Part shown: positions 14,995 through 25,027 of the stretch, in pieces
How positions within the stretch are numbered: position 1 is the first letter of the stretch
Layout: every line of letters begins with the position of its first letter
Source of the DNA: Streptomyces sp. TLI_235
GTDB taxonomy: Bacteria; Actinomycetota; Actinomycetes; Streptomycetales; Streptomycetaceae
Assembly: GCA_002300355.1 (NCBI GenBank)
Contig: NSGV01000001.1
Location: 2,790,001-2,854,000 of the forward strand
DNA: 64,000 nucleotides
Direction: 5' to 3'
Translations under genes and position numbers: made by a program
Notes under the pieces: model-generated
Told to the model about the DNA's origin: nothing
The model's database searches: none
The model's input: the letters and a program-made list of their open reading frames with translations, nothing else

Positions 14995-15951
14995 CTACCG
15001 GCTGGTCAGGCCGGCGACGAGGTGGTCGGCGGCGGTGTAGGGGTCGAGGCCGCCGGCGCTGACCTGTTCGGCGAGGCCGACCAGGTGGCGGTCGCCGTGC
15101 AGGTCGCCGATCCGGGAGCGCAGGGCGGCCAGCGCGATCGCCTCGATCTCCTGGGCGGCCCGCCGGGTCCGCCGGGCGGCGAGCTCCCCGGTCTCGGCCA
15201 GCCAGGCCCGGTGCTTCTCCAGGGCGTCGACGACCTCGTCGACGCCCTCGTTGCGTGCGGCGACGGTCTTGACGATCGGCGGCCGCCAGTCCCCCGGCCC
15301 GCGGGCCTCGCCGAGGCCGAGCATGTGGTTGAGCTCGCGGGCGGTGGCGTCGGCGCCGTCCCGGTCTGCCTTGTTGACGACGAACAGGTCGCCGATCTCG
15401 AGGATGCCGGCCTTGGCGGCCTGGATGCCGTCGCCCATGCCAGGGGCGAGCAGGACGACGGTGGTGTCGGCCTGGGCGGCGACCTCGACCTCGGACTGGC
15501 CGACACCGACGGTCTCCACCAGGATCACGTCGCAGCCGGCGCCGTCCAGCACCCGCAGGGCCTGCGGGGCGGACCAGGAGAGCCCGCCGAGGTGGCCGCG
15601 GGTGGCCATCGAACGGATGAACACCTCGGGGTCGGTGGCGTGGTCCTGCATCCGGACCCGGTCGCCGAGCAGGGCGCCGCCGGAGAACGGCGAGGACGGG
15701 TCGACCGCCAGCACGCCGACCCGCTTGCCGAGCCGGCGGTAGGCGGAGACCAGCGCGGACGTCGAGGTGGACTTGCCGACACCGGGTGATCCGGTCAGAC
15801 CGACGGTGTAGGCGTTGCCGGTGTACGGGGCGAGGGCCGCCATGGCCTCGCGGAGCTGGGGGGCGGCGTTCTCCACCAGGGAGATCAGCCGGGCCACGGC
15901 CCTCGGGCGTCCGGCGCGGGCCTGTTCGACCAGCGTCGCCACATCGACCAT
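14995..15951 (-). CDS. meaB: MeaB/ArgK family GTPase, acyl-CoA mutase chaperone
   Basis: A 318-aa G3E GTPase. P-loop GSPGVGKST at residues 54-62, the DPSSPFSGGALLGDR segment, an ETVGVGQSE switch and NKAD for guanine recognition. MeaB proteins gate loading of adenosylcobalamin into methylmalonyl-CoA mutase and related mutases and protect them from inactivation. The ATG at 15951 follows AGGAGAAG. It lies downstream of the thiolase gene on the same strand but a strong hairpin (15977-16017) separates them, so it may be transcribed partly on its own. Confidence 0.92.
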   Translation of the reverse strand: MVDVATLVEQARAGRPRAVARLISLVENAAPQLREAMAALAPYTGNAYTVGLTGSPGVGKSTSTSALVSAYRRLGKRVGVLAVDPSSPFSGGALLGDRVRMQDHATDPEVFIRSMATRGHLGGLSWSAPQALRVLDGAGCDVILVETVGVGQSEVEVAAQADTTVVLLAPGMGDGIQAAKAGILEIGDLFVVNKADRDGADATARELNHMLGLGEARGPGDWRPPIVKTVAARNEGVDEVVDALEKHRAWLAETGELAARRTRRAAQEIEAIALAALRSRIGDLHGDRHLVGLAEQVSAGGLDPYTAADHLVAGLTSR

Positions 15952-15976
15952 GAGAGTTCTTCTCCTCGATCAGAAG

Positions 15977-16017
15977 CGGGGGCGCACGGCGTGGGTTCTC
16001 CACACCGTGCGCCCCCG
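15977..16017 (-). terminator. Terminator after acetyl-CoA acetyltransferase gene
   Basis: A 13-bp perfect stem (15977-15989 with 16005-16017) lies 18 nt past the thiolase stop and before the meaB ribosome site. Confidence 0.8.
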
Positions 16018-16034
16018 ACGGTAACGCCGAACGG

Positions 16035-17225
<1,191 letters not shown>

Positions 17226-17501
17226 GAGACGAGCCCCTTCGCGCGTCGGGCATGAGGGTGTGGGGATGCGGCTCAATGTACTGACCTGTAACCCGTGCGT
17301 CACCGGCGCCGGGGTGTGATCAGTGGCACTGTCACCCTCCAGTCAACACCGTGTCACGGCGGGCCGGGTGACATTCCCGGGGCGGCGCCGCGGCGGGCGG
17401 CGACTGTGAGCAGGCTCGCACCCTCGGTGGTGGCCAAGGCTCCGCCGGATGCGCTGCACTGGTGCCACCCTCGTCGACCGCCACCCATGGAGGCCCCCGC
17501 C

Positions 17502-17942
17502 GTGCTGACCCGAATCGACCACATCGGCATCGCCTGCTTCGACCTCGACAAGACGGTCGAGTTCTACCGCGCGACCTACGGCTTCGAGGTGTTCCACAGC
17601 GAGGTCAACGAGGAGCAGGGCGTCCGCGAGGCGATGCTCAAGATCAACGACACCGGTGACGGCGGCGCATCGTTCCTGCAGCTGCTGGAGCCGACCCGCG
17701 AGGACTCGACGGTCGCCAAGTGGCTGGCCAAGAACGGCGAGGGCGTGCACCACATCGCCTTCGGCACCGCGGACGTGGACGGCGACGCCGCGGACATCCG
17801 GGCCAAGGGCGTCCGGGTGCTGTACGACGAGCCTCGGATCGGTTCGATGGGCTCGCGGATCACCTTCCTGCACCCGAAGGACTGCGGCGGCGTGCTGACC
17901 GAGCTGGTGACCTCGGCCACCACCGGGCACTCGGAGCACTGA
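17502..17942 (+). CDS. mce: Methylmalonyl-CoA epimerase
   Basis: A 146-aa glyoxalase/bleomycin-fold protein that interconverts (R)- and (S)-methylmalonyl-CoA. Metal ligands can be placed by spacing with the P. shermanii enzyme: His7, Gln60, His84 and Glu134; GxHHIAFGTADV and LTELV are diagnostic. The GTG at 17502 is chosen because GGAGG ends 8 nt before it; an in-frame ATG at 17487 overlaps that ribosome site and has none of its own. Divergent from the thiolase and upstream of scy, as in S. coelicolor. Confidence 0.93.
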   Translation: MLTRIDHIGIACFDLDKTVEFYRATYGFEVFHSEVNEEQGVREAMLKINDTGDGGASFLQLLEPTREDSTVAKWLAKNGEGVHHIAFGTADVDGDAADIRAKGVRVLYDEPRIGSMGSRITFLHPKDCGGVLTELVTSATTGHSEH

Positions 17943-18400
17943 ACCGGGGCCGGACCGGCGGAAACGGAGGGGGTCGTACCGCAACGGCCCCCTTCCCGAC
18001 CCGCCGGTAACCTCGGAAAACCTCCACTCGGCCATTCCGCTGCAAGCCGGGCACACTACAATGCCCGGGTGCGCCAGAACTCCGGCAAGGACGGCGAGGA
18101 GCACGGCCGAAGGCGGGAACGGACGGGGAGACCCGGAAGAGCCCGCCGCAGGGGAGTCCACTGAGCGGGCACGGCTGAACAGTCGCAGGTCGGATCTGTC
18201 ACCATTCTCCACTAGGCAAGAGTTCGCCCAGGAGTCCACCCGGACGGGGGACGCGGCAGTGCCGCGCGCCACCGACCCCAGGCCTCCGACCGCGGCAGGT
18301 GCTGCGGCTGCAAGGACCAGCCGGTCCGGCCCCCGGGCAGGGATGGGGCGTCGGCACGGCCGTGTCGAGGACGCGACCAGGAGATGGATGGGACCGCGGA
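17943..18400. other. Intergenic region upstream of scy
   Basis: About 458 bp. A hairpin with GGGGG (17969-17973) and CCCCC (17988-17992) may end the mce transcript. A consensus -10 TACAAT (18057-18062) lies 6 nt before a GTG opening a 31-codon frame (18069-18164). No other gene seen. Confidence 0.6.
18057..18062 (+). promoter_or_regulatory. -10 element TACAAT upstream of scy
   Basis: Near-consensus vegetative -10. Transcription from it would begin near 18069, giving scy a leader of about 330 nt, or a leaderless 31-codon ORF at 18069-18164. Confidence 0.5.
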
Positions 18401-21400
18401 GTGCGGGGCAACGACCGCTACGAGGTTGAGGATCACCTCTCCCAGTTCGAGGCCGAGATGGAACGGACTCGCAAGGAGCGGGACAAGACCGTCCAGCATG
18501 CAGAGGACCTCGCCTACCAGGTGGAGGTGCTCCGGGCCAAGCTGCACGAGGCCCGCCGGCAGCTGGCGCAGCCGCGCGCCTTCGACTCCGTCACCGGCCA
18601 GGCCGAGCAGCTCCTGCGCACCGCCGAGATGCAGGCCGAGCAGCTGCGCGCCGATGCGGAGCGCCAGCTCCGCGAGTCCCAGGCGGCCACCCAGCGGCTG
18701 ATGGCCGAGGCCGCCGAGCGCACCGCCCGCCTCGAGGCGGAGTTCAGCGCCCGCCGCCACCAGCTGGAGGAGGAGCTCTCCGAGTTCCGCCGCTCCGCCG
18801 AGCGCCACGTCAAGGAGAACGTCTCCTGGGCCGAGCAGACCCGGGCCGGCACCGAGCACGAGGCCCAGCGCCTGCTGCAGGAGGCCCGGATCGAGGCCGA
18901 GCGGATGATGGCCGCCGCCCGCGCCGAGGCCACCGCGCTCGCCGACCAGGCCCGCGCCCAGACCGCCGCCGACGTGGACGCCGCCCGCGGCGAGGCCCAG
19001 GCCGCCGCCGAGGCCGCCCTGCAGCGCGCCCAGACCGACGCCGAGCGCCTGCTGCGCGCCGCCTCCGAGCAGGCCCAGCAGGCCAGCGCCCAGGCCGAGG
19101 AGCTCCGCGGCACCGCCGCCAACGCGGCCCAGCAGCAGCTCGCCGAGGCGCACGCCGCCGCCGAGCGCCGGCTCGCCGCCGCCCAGGCCGAGATCGGCGG
19201 GCTCAAGCGGCAGGCCCTGGAGGACCAGGAGCGCGCCGAGGCCGCACTGGCCCGTGCCCAGGCGGAGATAGAACGGCTCCGCGCCGAGGCCATGGCCGAG
19301 GCCGAGCGGGCCCGCCAGGAGGCCGCCGACCAGCTGGCCGCCGCCCGCGACGCCGCCGAGCGGCTGCAGGTCGAGGCCGCGGCCGCCGTCGAGCAGCGGG
19401 CCGCCGCCGGCGAGGCCGCCAGCGAGCAGCGCTCCCTCACCGCGAAGGCCGAGATCGCCAAGATGGTGGCCGCCGCCACCAAGGAGGCGGACATCATCAA
19501 GGCCTCCGCCGCGACCGCGCGGGCGGAGGCGGACGCCGCCAAGGCCGCCGCCGCGGAGGAGAGCGAGCGGCTGCGCGCCACCGCCGAGTCCGTCGCCGGC
19601 CAGCTGAGGGCCGAGGCCGAGGCCGAGATCGCCGACCTGCGGGCCGAGGCCGAGGGCGAGGTCGCCGCACTGCGCGCCGAGGCTGCGGCCGCCGCGCAGG
19701 CCATGCGCGCCGAGGCCGAGGAGCGCGGCCGCGCCGACGGGGCGAAGGACGCCGCCGTCCACCTCGCCAAGGCCGCCCGCAGCGCCGAGGAGGTGCTCGC
19801 GCGGGCCACCCGGGACGCCGCCACCACCCGCGAGGAGGCCGCCGCCGAGGCCGACCGGCTGCGCACCGAGGCCGCCGCCGAGGCCGACCGGCTGCGCGAC
19901 CAGGCGATGGCCGCCGTCGAGGAGGCGCAGAACGCCGCCCTCGACGACGCCGCGTCGATCCGCGAGCAGATGGAGCGGATGCACGAGGAGGCCGCCCGGC
20001 TCCGCGCCGAGGCGGAGGAGCTGCGCGCCCAGGCCGCCGCCGAGGCGGACCGGGTCCGCGGCGACGCCCGCCGCCAGGCCGTCGTGCAGATCGAGGAATC
20101 CGCCAAGAGCGCCGAGGAGCTGCTCACCCGGGCCAAGAAGGACGCGGACGAGCTGCGTGCCGGCGCCGCCGGCGAGACCGAGCGGCTGCGCAACGAGGCC
20201 AAGGACCAGGCCCTCGCCACCCAGGGCCGCGCCGAGCAGACGCTCGCCCGGGCCCGGACGGAGGCCGAGAAGCTCCTCGACGCCGCCGACCGGGAGGGCA
20301 AGGAGGCGCTGGCCGCGGCCCGCGCCGAGGCCGCCGACAACCGCACCACCGCCGAGCGGGAGACCGCCGAGCTCCGCCGCGCGGCCGCCGAGGACGTCCG
20401 GCGGATGCGCGCCGACGCCGAGGAGGCCGCACAGGCCCGCCGGGCGGAGGCCGAGGAGGCCGCCGAGGCCGTCCGCGGCGAGGCCGCCGCCGAGGCCGAG
20501 CGGCTCCGCGAGGAGGCCGCCGCCGACGCGGAGTCCGTCCGCACCGGGGCCGAGGCCGCGGCGGAGGCGCTGCGCGCCGAGACCGACGAGTGGACGAACA
20601 GCGAGCGGGCCGCCGCCGAGGCCGACGCCGCCGCGCTGCGCGAGGAGAGCCGCCGCGAGCGCGAGGCCGCCTCCGAGGGGCTGCGCCGCGAGCAGGAGGA
20701 GACCACCGAGCAGTTGGCCGCCGCCCGCTCCGCGCGGGAGGCCGCCGAACGCGAGGCCGCCGAGCTGACCATCCGCACGGCGGCCGAGACCGCCGCCGTG
20801 CGGGACGCCGCCGAGGCCGAGGCCCGGCAGCTGCGCACCGAGGCCGCGGAGGCGCTCGGCGCCGCCCGTGAGCAGGCCGCCACCCTGGCCGCCGAGGCCG
20901 CCGAGGAGCTGGAGAAGGCCCGGACGGAGGCGGAGGAGACGCTCCGCAAGGCCCGGGCGGACGCCGAGGCGCTCACCACCGGGGCCGAGGAGGAGGCCGC
21001 CGCCGTCCGCGGGTCGGTGGCCGGGCTGCACGAGACCGCGTCCCGGCAGATCGCCGACCTGCGCTCCGCCGCCGAGCGCGAGAGCGCGGAGCTGCGCGCG
21101 ACGGCGGAGCGGGAGACGGCCGAGCTGCGCGAGCGGATCGCCGCCGAGCTGGCCGCCGACCGGGAGGCAGTCGCCGCCGAGATCGAGCGGCAGCGCGCCG
21201 AGGCCGAGGCCGAGCGCACCGCCGCCGCCGAGTTCGCCGAGCAGCGTCGCACCGAGGCCGAGGCCGAGGCCCGCCGTGCGCTCGCCGAGGCCGAGGAGCT
21301 GGCCACCGCCGCGGTCGCGGAGGCCGAGGAGTTCTCCGCGGCGCTGCGCGCCGAGGCGGAGGAGTACGCGCTGGCCACCCGCCGGCTGGCGGACGACTAC

Positions 21401-22510
21401 GACGCGTCCACCCGCAGCCGGACGGACGCGTACGACATCGAGCTCCGGGAGGCCGCCGAGCAGTTCGACCGGTCGACCCGGGAGCAGGCGACCTCGGTGC
21501 TGGAGAAGGCGTTCGCGGACGCCGAGCAGCTGGGCGAGGAGGCGCACACCACGGCGCTGGCGACCACCACGGCCGCCGAGGAGCAGGCCGACGCGATGGT
21601 GGCGGCCGCCCGCAAGGAGGCCGAGCGGCTGGTCGCGGCCGGCGAGGCGGCCGGGCAGGCCGAGGTCGAGCGGGCCAGGTCGGACGCGGACGCGCTGCTG
21701 TCCGAGGCCCGCCGGGACTCGACGGCGATCCGCGAGCGCGCCGAGGAGCTGCGCGAGCGCACCGACGCCGAGATCGAGGCGCTGCACGAGCGGGCCCGCA
21801 AGGAGAACGCGCAGGCCATGAAGTCGGCCGGCGAGCGGGTGGACACGCTGGTGACGGCCGCCCAGGAGCAGCTGACCGAGGCGGAGGACCAGGCCGTCGC
21901 GACGGTCGCCGAGGCCGAGGAGCGGGCGGCGAAGCTGGTCGCGGCCGCCGAGGAGCGGGCCGCCGAGCTCACCTCGGAGGCGTCCGCGGAGGCGAGCAAG
22001 GTCCGGATCGCGGCCGTCCGCAAGGCGGAGGGCCTGCTCAAGGGCGCCGAGCAGAAGCTCGCCGACTCCACCGACCGGGCCGAGAGGCTCATCGAGAAGG
22101 CCGAGGCCAAGCTCACCGGTGCCGAGGAGGAGGCCGCCGCGAAGATCGAGGCGGCCGCCGAGGAGGCCGAGAAGCGGCTGCGGAAGGCGGACGAGTCCGC
22201 GGCCGAGCAGCTGCGGCTGGCCGAGGAGGAGGCCGAGCGGGTGCTCGCCGAGGCCCGGTCCGAGGCGAAGCGGAACACCGACGAGGGCAAGCGCGAGCTC
22301 GACGAGCTGGTGCGGCGCCGCAAGGACATCAACACCGAGATCTCCAGGGTGCAGGACGTACTGTCCGCGCTGGAGGCGTTCGAGGCACCGTCGCCGGTGC
22401 AGCAGGCCAACGGGGGAAGCACCAAGAAGGAAGGGGCGCCCCGGGCCGGGGCCGGTGTCGGCGCCCAGCGGTCGGGAGGCAATCGCCCCGGAAGCCCGCC
22501 ACCCGATTGA
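18401..22510 (+). CDS. scy: Scy-type polarity coiled-coil protein
   Basis: A 1369-aa, almost entirely coiled-coil protein rich in Ala, Glu and Arg with endlessly recurring AEA.RLRAEA units, and a short N terminus (YEVEDHLSQFEAEM, then AYQVEVLRAKLHEARR) matching Scy. In S. coelicolor Scy scaffolds the tip-organising complex with DivIVA and FilP, sets hyphal branching and anchors ParA. Gene order (mce, scy, filP) supports the call; it is slightly longer than the roughly 1326 aa I recall for S. coelicolor. The GTG at 18401 starts the family N terminus but has only a weak ribosome site. Cytoplasmic, located at the hyphal tip. Confidence 0.9.
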   Translation: MRGNDRYEVEDHLSQFEAEMERTRKERDKTVQHAEDLAYQVEVLRAKLHEARRQLAQPRAFDSVTGQAEQLLRTAEMQAEQLRADAERQLRESQAATQRLMAEAAERTARLEAEFSARRHQLEEELSEFRRSAERHVKENVSWAEQTRAGTEHEAQRLLQEARIEAERMMAAARAEATALADQARAQTAADVDAARGEAQAAAEAALQRAQTDAERLLRAASEQAQQASAQAEELRGTAANAAQQQLAEAHAAAERRLAAAQAEIGGLKRQALEDQERAEAALARAQAEIERLRAEAMAEAERARQEAADQLAAARDAAERLQVEAAAAVEQRAAAGEAASEQRSLTAKAEIAKMVAAATKEADIIKASAATARAEADAAKAAAAEESERLRATAESVAGQLRAEAEAEIADLRAEAEGEVAALRAEAAAAAQAMRAEAEERGRADGAKDAAVHLAKAARSAEEVLARATRDAATTREEAAAEADRLRTEAAAEADRLRDQAMAAVEEAQNAALDDAASIREQMERMHEEAARLRAEAEELRAQAAAEADRVRGDARRQAVVQIEESAKSAEELLTRAKKDADELRAGAAGETERLRNEAKDQALATQGRAEQTLARARTEAEKLLDAADREGKEALAAARAEAADNRTTAERETAELRRAAAEDVRRMRADAEEAAQARRAEAEEAAEAVRGEAAAEAERLREEAAADAESVRTGAEAAAEALRAETDEWTNSERAAAEADAAALREESRREREAASEGLRREQEETTEQLAAARSAREAAEREAAELTIRTAAETAAVRDAAEAEARQLRTEAAEALGAAREQAATLAAEAAEELEKARTEAEETLRKARADAEALTTGAEEEAAAVRGSVAGLHETASRQIADLRSAAERESAELRATAERETAELRERIAAELAADREAVAAEIERQRAEAEAERTAAAEFAEQRRTEAEAEARRALAEAEELATAAVAEAEEFSAALRAEAEEYALATRRLADDYDASTRSRTDAYDIELREAAEQFDRSTREQATSVLEKAFADAEQLGEEAHTTALATTTAAEEQADAMVAAARKEAERLVAAGEAAGQAEVERARSDADALLSEARRDSTAIRERAEELRERTDAEIEALHERARKENAQAMKSAGERVDTLVTAAQEQLTEAEDQAVATVAEAEERAAKLVAAAEERAAELTSEASAEASKVRIAAVRKAEGLLKGAEQKLADSTDRAERLIEKAEAKLTGAEEEAAAKIEAAAEEAEKRLRKADESAAEQLRLAEEEAERVLAEARSEAKRNTDEGKRELDELVRRRKDINTEISRVQDVLSALEAFEAPSPVQQANGGSTKKEGAPRAGAGVGAQRSGGNRPGSPPPD

Positions 22511-22529
22511 GCGGACATTGTCCGTGACT

Positions 22530-22548
22530 CATCGGCATTTCGCCGATG
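22530..22548 (+). other. Hairpin between scy and filP
   Basis: CATCGGC-ATTTC-GCCGATG, a perfect 7-bp stem 20 nt past the scy stop. It may be a weak terminator or processing site that lets filP be expressed at a different level. Confidence 0.5.
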
Positions 22549-22617
22549 ACACTCCGATAACGTGTCAGGATTCCCTCAACCATCTCAGCGGTCTGACGAC
22601 AGGAAGCCTTAATCCCC

Positions 22618-23547
22618 ATGAGCGACAGTCACTCCCCCCACGGCTTCGACCTGGTGCGCCGTGGGTACGAGCGCGCCCAGGTCGACGAGCGGATCACCAA
22701 GCTGGTGGCCGACCGGGACAGCGCGCTGGCCCGCATCGGTGCGCTGGAGAAGCGCATCGAGGAACTGCACCTGGAGACACAGACCGCCCAGGCCGCGGTG
22801 ACGGAGGCGGAGCCCTCGTACGCCGGTCTCGGCGCCCGGGTGGAGAAGATCCTCCGCCTCGCCGAGGAGGAGGCGAAGGACCTGCGCGACGAGGCGCACC
22901 GCGCCGCCGAGCAGCACCGCGAGCTGGCCGAGGCCGCCGCGCAGCAGGTCCGCACCGAGGCGGAGAACTACGCGAAGGACCGCAAGGCCAAGGCCGAGGA
23001 CGAGGGCCTGCGGATCGTCGACAAGGCGAAGAGCGACTCCGCGCAGCTGCGGGCCGAGGCCAACAAGGACGCGCAGAACAAGCGCGAGGAGGCGGACGCC
23101 CTCTTCGAGGAGACCCGCACCAAGGCCGCGCAGGCCGCCCTGGAGTTCGAGACCAACCTGGCGAAGCGCCGCGAGCAGTCCGAGCGCGACCTGGCGGCCC
23201 GCCAGGCGAAGGCGGAGAAGCGCCTCGCCGAGATCGAGCACCGCGCCGAGCAGCTCCGTCTGGAGGCGGAGAAGCTGCGCACCGACGCCGAGCGCCGCGC
23301 CCGCCAGACGGTGGAGACCGCGCAGCGCCAGGCCGAGGACATCGTGGCCGACGCCAACGCCAAGGCCGACCGCGTCCGCAGCGAGTCCGAGCGCGAGCTG
23401 GCGGCGCTGACCAACCGCCGCGACTCGATCAACGCGCAGCTGACCAACGTCCGCGAGATGCTGGCGACGCTGACCGGTGCGGCGGTGGCCGCGGCCGGTT
23501 CGCCGTCCGACGACGGCCTGGGTGTGCCGGCCCAGCAGTCGCGCTGA
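22618..23547 (+). CDS. filP: FilP intermediate-filament-like coiled-coil protein
   Basis: A 309-aa protein whose N terminus (HGFDLVRRGYERAQVDERITKL) resembles the DivIVA-type start seen in FilP, followed by a continuous coiled coil (about residues 25-285) with an interruption near residues 60-75, and a short disordered tail. FilP in S. coelicolor forms cis-interconnected filaments behind the tip, interacts with DivIVA and Scy and stiffens hyphae. ATG at 22618 with AGGAAG upstream. It lies 107 bp after scy and is followed by a 16-bp stem terminator. Confidence 0.93.
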   Translation: MSDSHSPHGFDLVRRGYERAQVDERITKLVADRDSALARIGALEKRIEELHLETQTAQAAVTEAEPSYAGLGARVEKILRLAEEEAKDLRDEAHRAAEQHRELAEAAAQQVRTEAENYAKDRKAKAEDEGLRIVDKAKSDSAQLRAEANKDAQNKREEADALFEETRTKAAQAALEFETNLAKRREQSERDLAARQAKAEKRLAEIEHRAEQLRLEAEKLRTDAERRARQTVETAQRQAEDIVADANAKADRVRSESERELAALTNRRDSINAQLTNVREMLATLTGAAVAAAGSPSDDGLGVPAQQSR

Positions 23548-23560
23548 CACACCGGATGTG

Positions 23561-23596
23561 AGACCGGCCCCCGCCCACCCGGGCGGGGGCCGGTCT
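23561..23596 (+). terminator. Terminator after filP
   Basis: A 16-bp perfect stem (23561-23576 with 23581-23596) around the tetraloop ACCC, 13 nt after the stop. Confidence 0.9.
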
Positions 23597-23674
23597 GCTG
23601 TTCACGCGATGGTCGACGGTCCGTCAGTCCGAATCCGCGCGCGGGTCGGCGCCCGGGCGGGAGGCTGATCGGCC

Positions 23675-24976
23675 ATGCGACTCACCCGTACCACCGTCCT
23701 CGCGGTGGCCGCCCTGGCCCTGATCGCCCCTGTCACCGCCACGGCCACGGCCTCGGCCGCGGAGGTGCCCGCGCCGCGGCACGACGGCGCCTGGACGTAC
23801 CGCTCCCCCGCGCCGATCGGCGGCGGGCTGGCCCTCGGCGGCTTCAGCGACCTGTTCCCGGCCGACTCCTCGGGCCGGGAGTTCTGGACGGTCACCGACC
23901 GCGGCCCGAACGCCGACGCCCCGTCGGACACCGACAAGATCTTCCTGAAGCCCGACTACACCCCGCAGATCCTGCGCATACGGCTCACCCGCGGCGGCGG
24001 CATCGAGATCGTCCGCCGCATCCCGCTGCGCGTCCCGCACGGGCAGACCGACCCGGTCACCCACAGCCGCTTCCTGACCGGTCTGCCGCCGGCGGCGCTG
24101 ACCGCCGAGCGCCCGGTCGACCCGGCGGGCAACGTGCTGCCGAACGACCCGTACGGCCTCGACAGCGAGGGCCTGGTGCGGCTGCCGGACGGCTCGTTCT
24201 GGATCAGCAGCGAGTACGGCTCCAGCCTGCTGCACTTCTCCGCGGCCGGTGTCCTGGACACGGTGCTGGTGCTGGCCGGCTCGGCGTACACCGCGCCGGG
24301 TGTGCGGGTGCTGCCGGTCCTGCCCGCCGTCGAGGCCAAGCAGAAGAACAACAAGGGCCTGGAGGGCCTGACCGTCTCCGCGGACGGCCGCACCCTGTAC
24401 GCGGCGCAGCAGACCCAGCTGTCCAACCCGGACTCCAAGGCGGCGAAGAAGTCGCCGGTGCAGCGGGTGCTGCGGATCGATGTGTCGCGCACTCCGCGGC
24501 TGACCGGCGAGTTCGCGTTCGCCCGGGAGGCGGACAGCGCCACCGACGGCGGCTGGGCGACCTCGGCGATCGTCTGGCTGGGCCCGGACCGGCTGCTGGT
24601 GGAGGAGCGGGACGCGCTGCGCCCGACGGTGCACACCCGGCTGTTCGAGGTGGACTTCCGGTCGGCGACCGATCTGCACGGCAGCCGCTGGGACGACCCG
24701 GCGACCGTGCTGGCGCTGGAGCTGGATCCGTCCGCGGTGGTGCTGGGCGCCAAGCGGCTGGTCTTCGACGCGGCGTCGGCGCAGCTGGCCAACGGCAAGA
24801 TCGAGGGTGTCGCGGTGCTGCCGGCGCGGCGCGGCGCGGTCGAGCTGTTCCTGGTCGGGGACAACGACTTCGGCGTGGACTCGGTGAAGGACGGCGCGGT
24901 GGTGCCGAACAACGCGCCCACCCGGGTGGACCGCTACACCCTGCCGGCCGGCGCGGTGTCCCTGTCGCGGCGCTGA
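23675..24976 (+). CDS. Secreted esterase-like/phytase-like beta-propeller protein
   Basis: A 433-aa exported protein with a signal peptide (residues 1 to about 29, ending ASA-A) and one domain of the phytase-like 'esterase-like activity' family (PF13449 type), with DRGPNADAPSD and DSEGLVRLPDGSFWISSEYG motifs. Members are thought to hydrolyse phosphoester or ester substrates outside the cell; the actual substrate is unknown. ATG at 23675 after GGGAGG. It is convergent with the alpha/beta hydrolase gene across a stem terminator. Confidence 0.85.
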   Translation: MRLTRTTVLAVAALALIAPVTATATASAAEVPAPRHDGAWTYRSPAPIGGGLALGGFSDLFPADSSGREFWTVTDRGPNADAPSDTDKIFLKPDYTPQILRIRLTRGGGIEIVRRIPLRVPHGQTDPVTHSRFLTGLPPAALTAERPVDPAGNVLPNDPYGLDSEGLVRLPDGSFWISSEYGSSLLHFSAAGVLDTVLVLAGSAYTAPGVRVLPVLPAVEAKQKNNKGLEGLTVSADGRTLYAAQQTQLSNPDSKAAKKSPVQRVLRIDVSRTPRLTGEFAFAREADSATDGGWATSAIVWLGPDRLLVEERDALRPTVHTRLFEVDFRSATDLHGSRWDDPATVLALELDPSAVVLGAKRLVFDAASAQLANGKIEGVAVLPARRGAVELFLVGDNDFGVDSVKDGAVVPNNAPTRVDRYTLPAGAVSLSRR

Positions 24977-24983
24977 GTCGCGG

Positions 24984-25014
24984 GCCGGGGCGGGTGCACG
25001 GCGCCCGCCCCGGC
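24984..25014. terminator. Bidirectional terminator
   Basis: An 11-bp perfect stem (24984-24994 with 25004-25014) between the convergent phytase-like and alpha/beta hydrolase stops. Confidence 0.8.
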
Positions 25015-25027
25015 GGCCGTGCCGGTG

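Noticed and set aside
18212..21787. 1191-aa open frame antisense to scy
   Set aside because: It mirrors the repetitive GC-rich coiled-coil codons; sequence is Gly/Leu/Arg shadow with no domain and no ribosome site.
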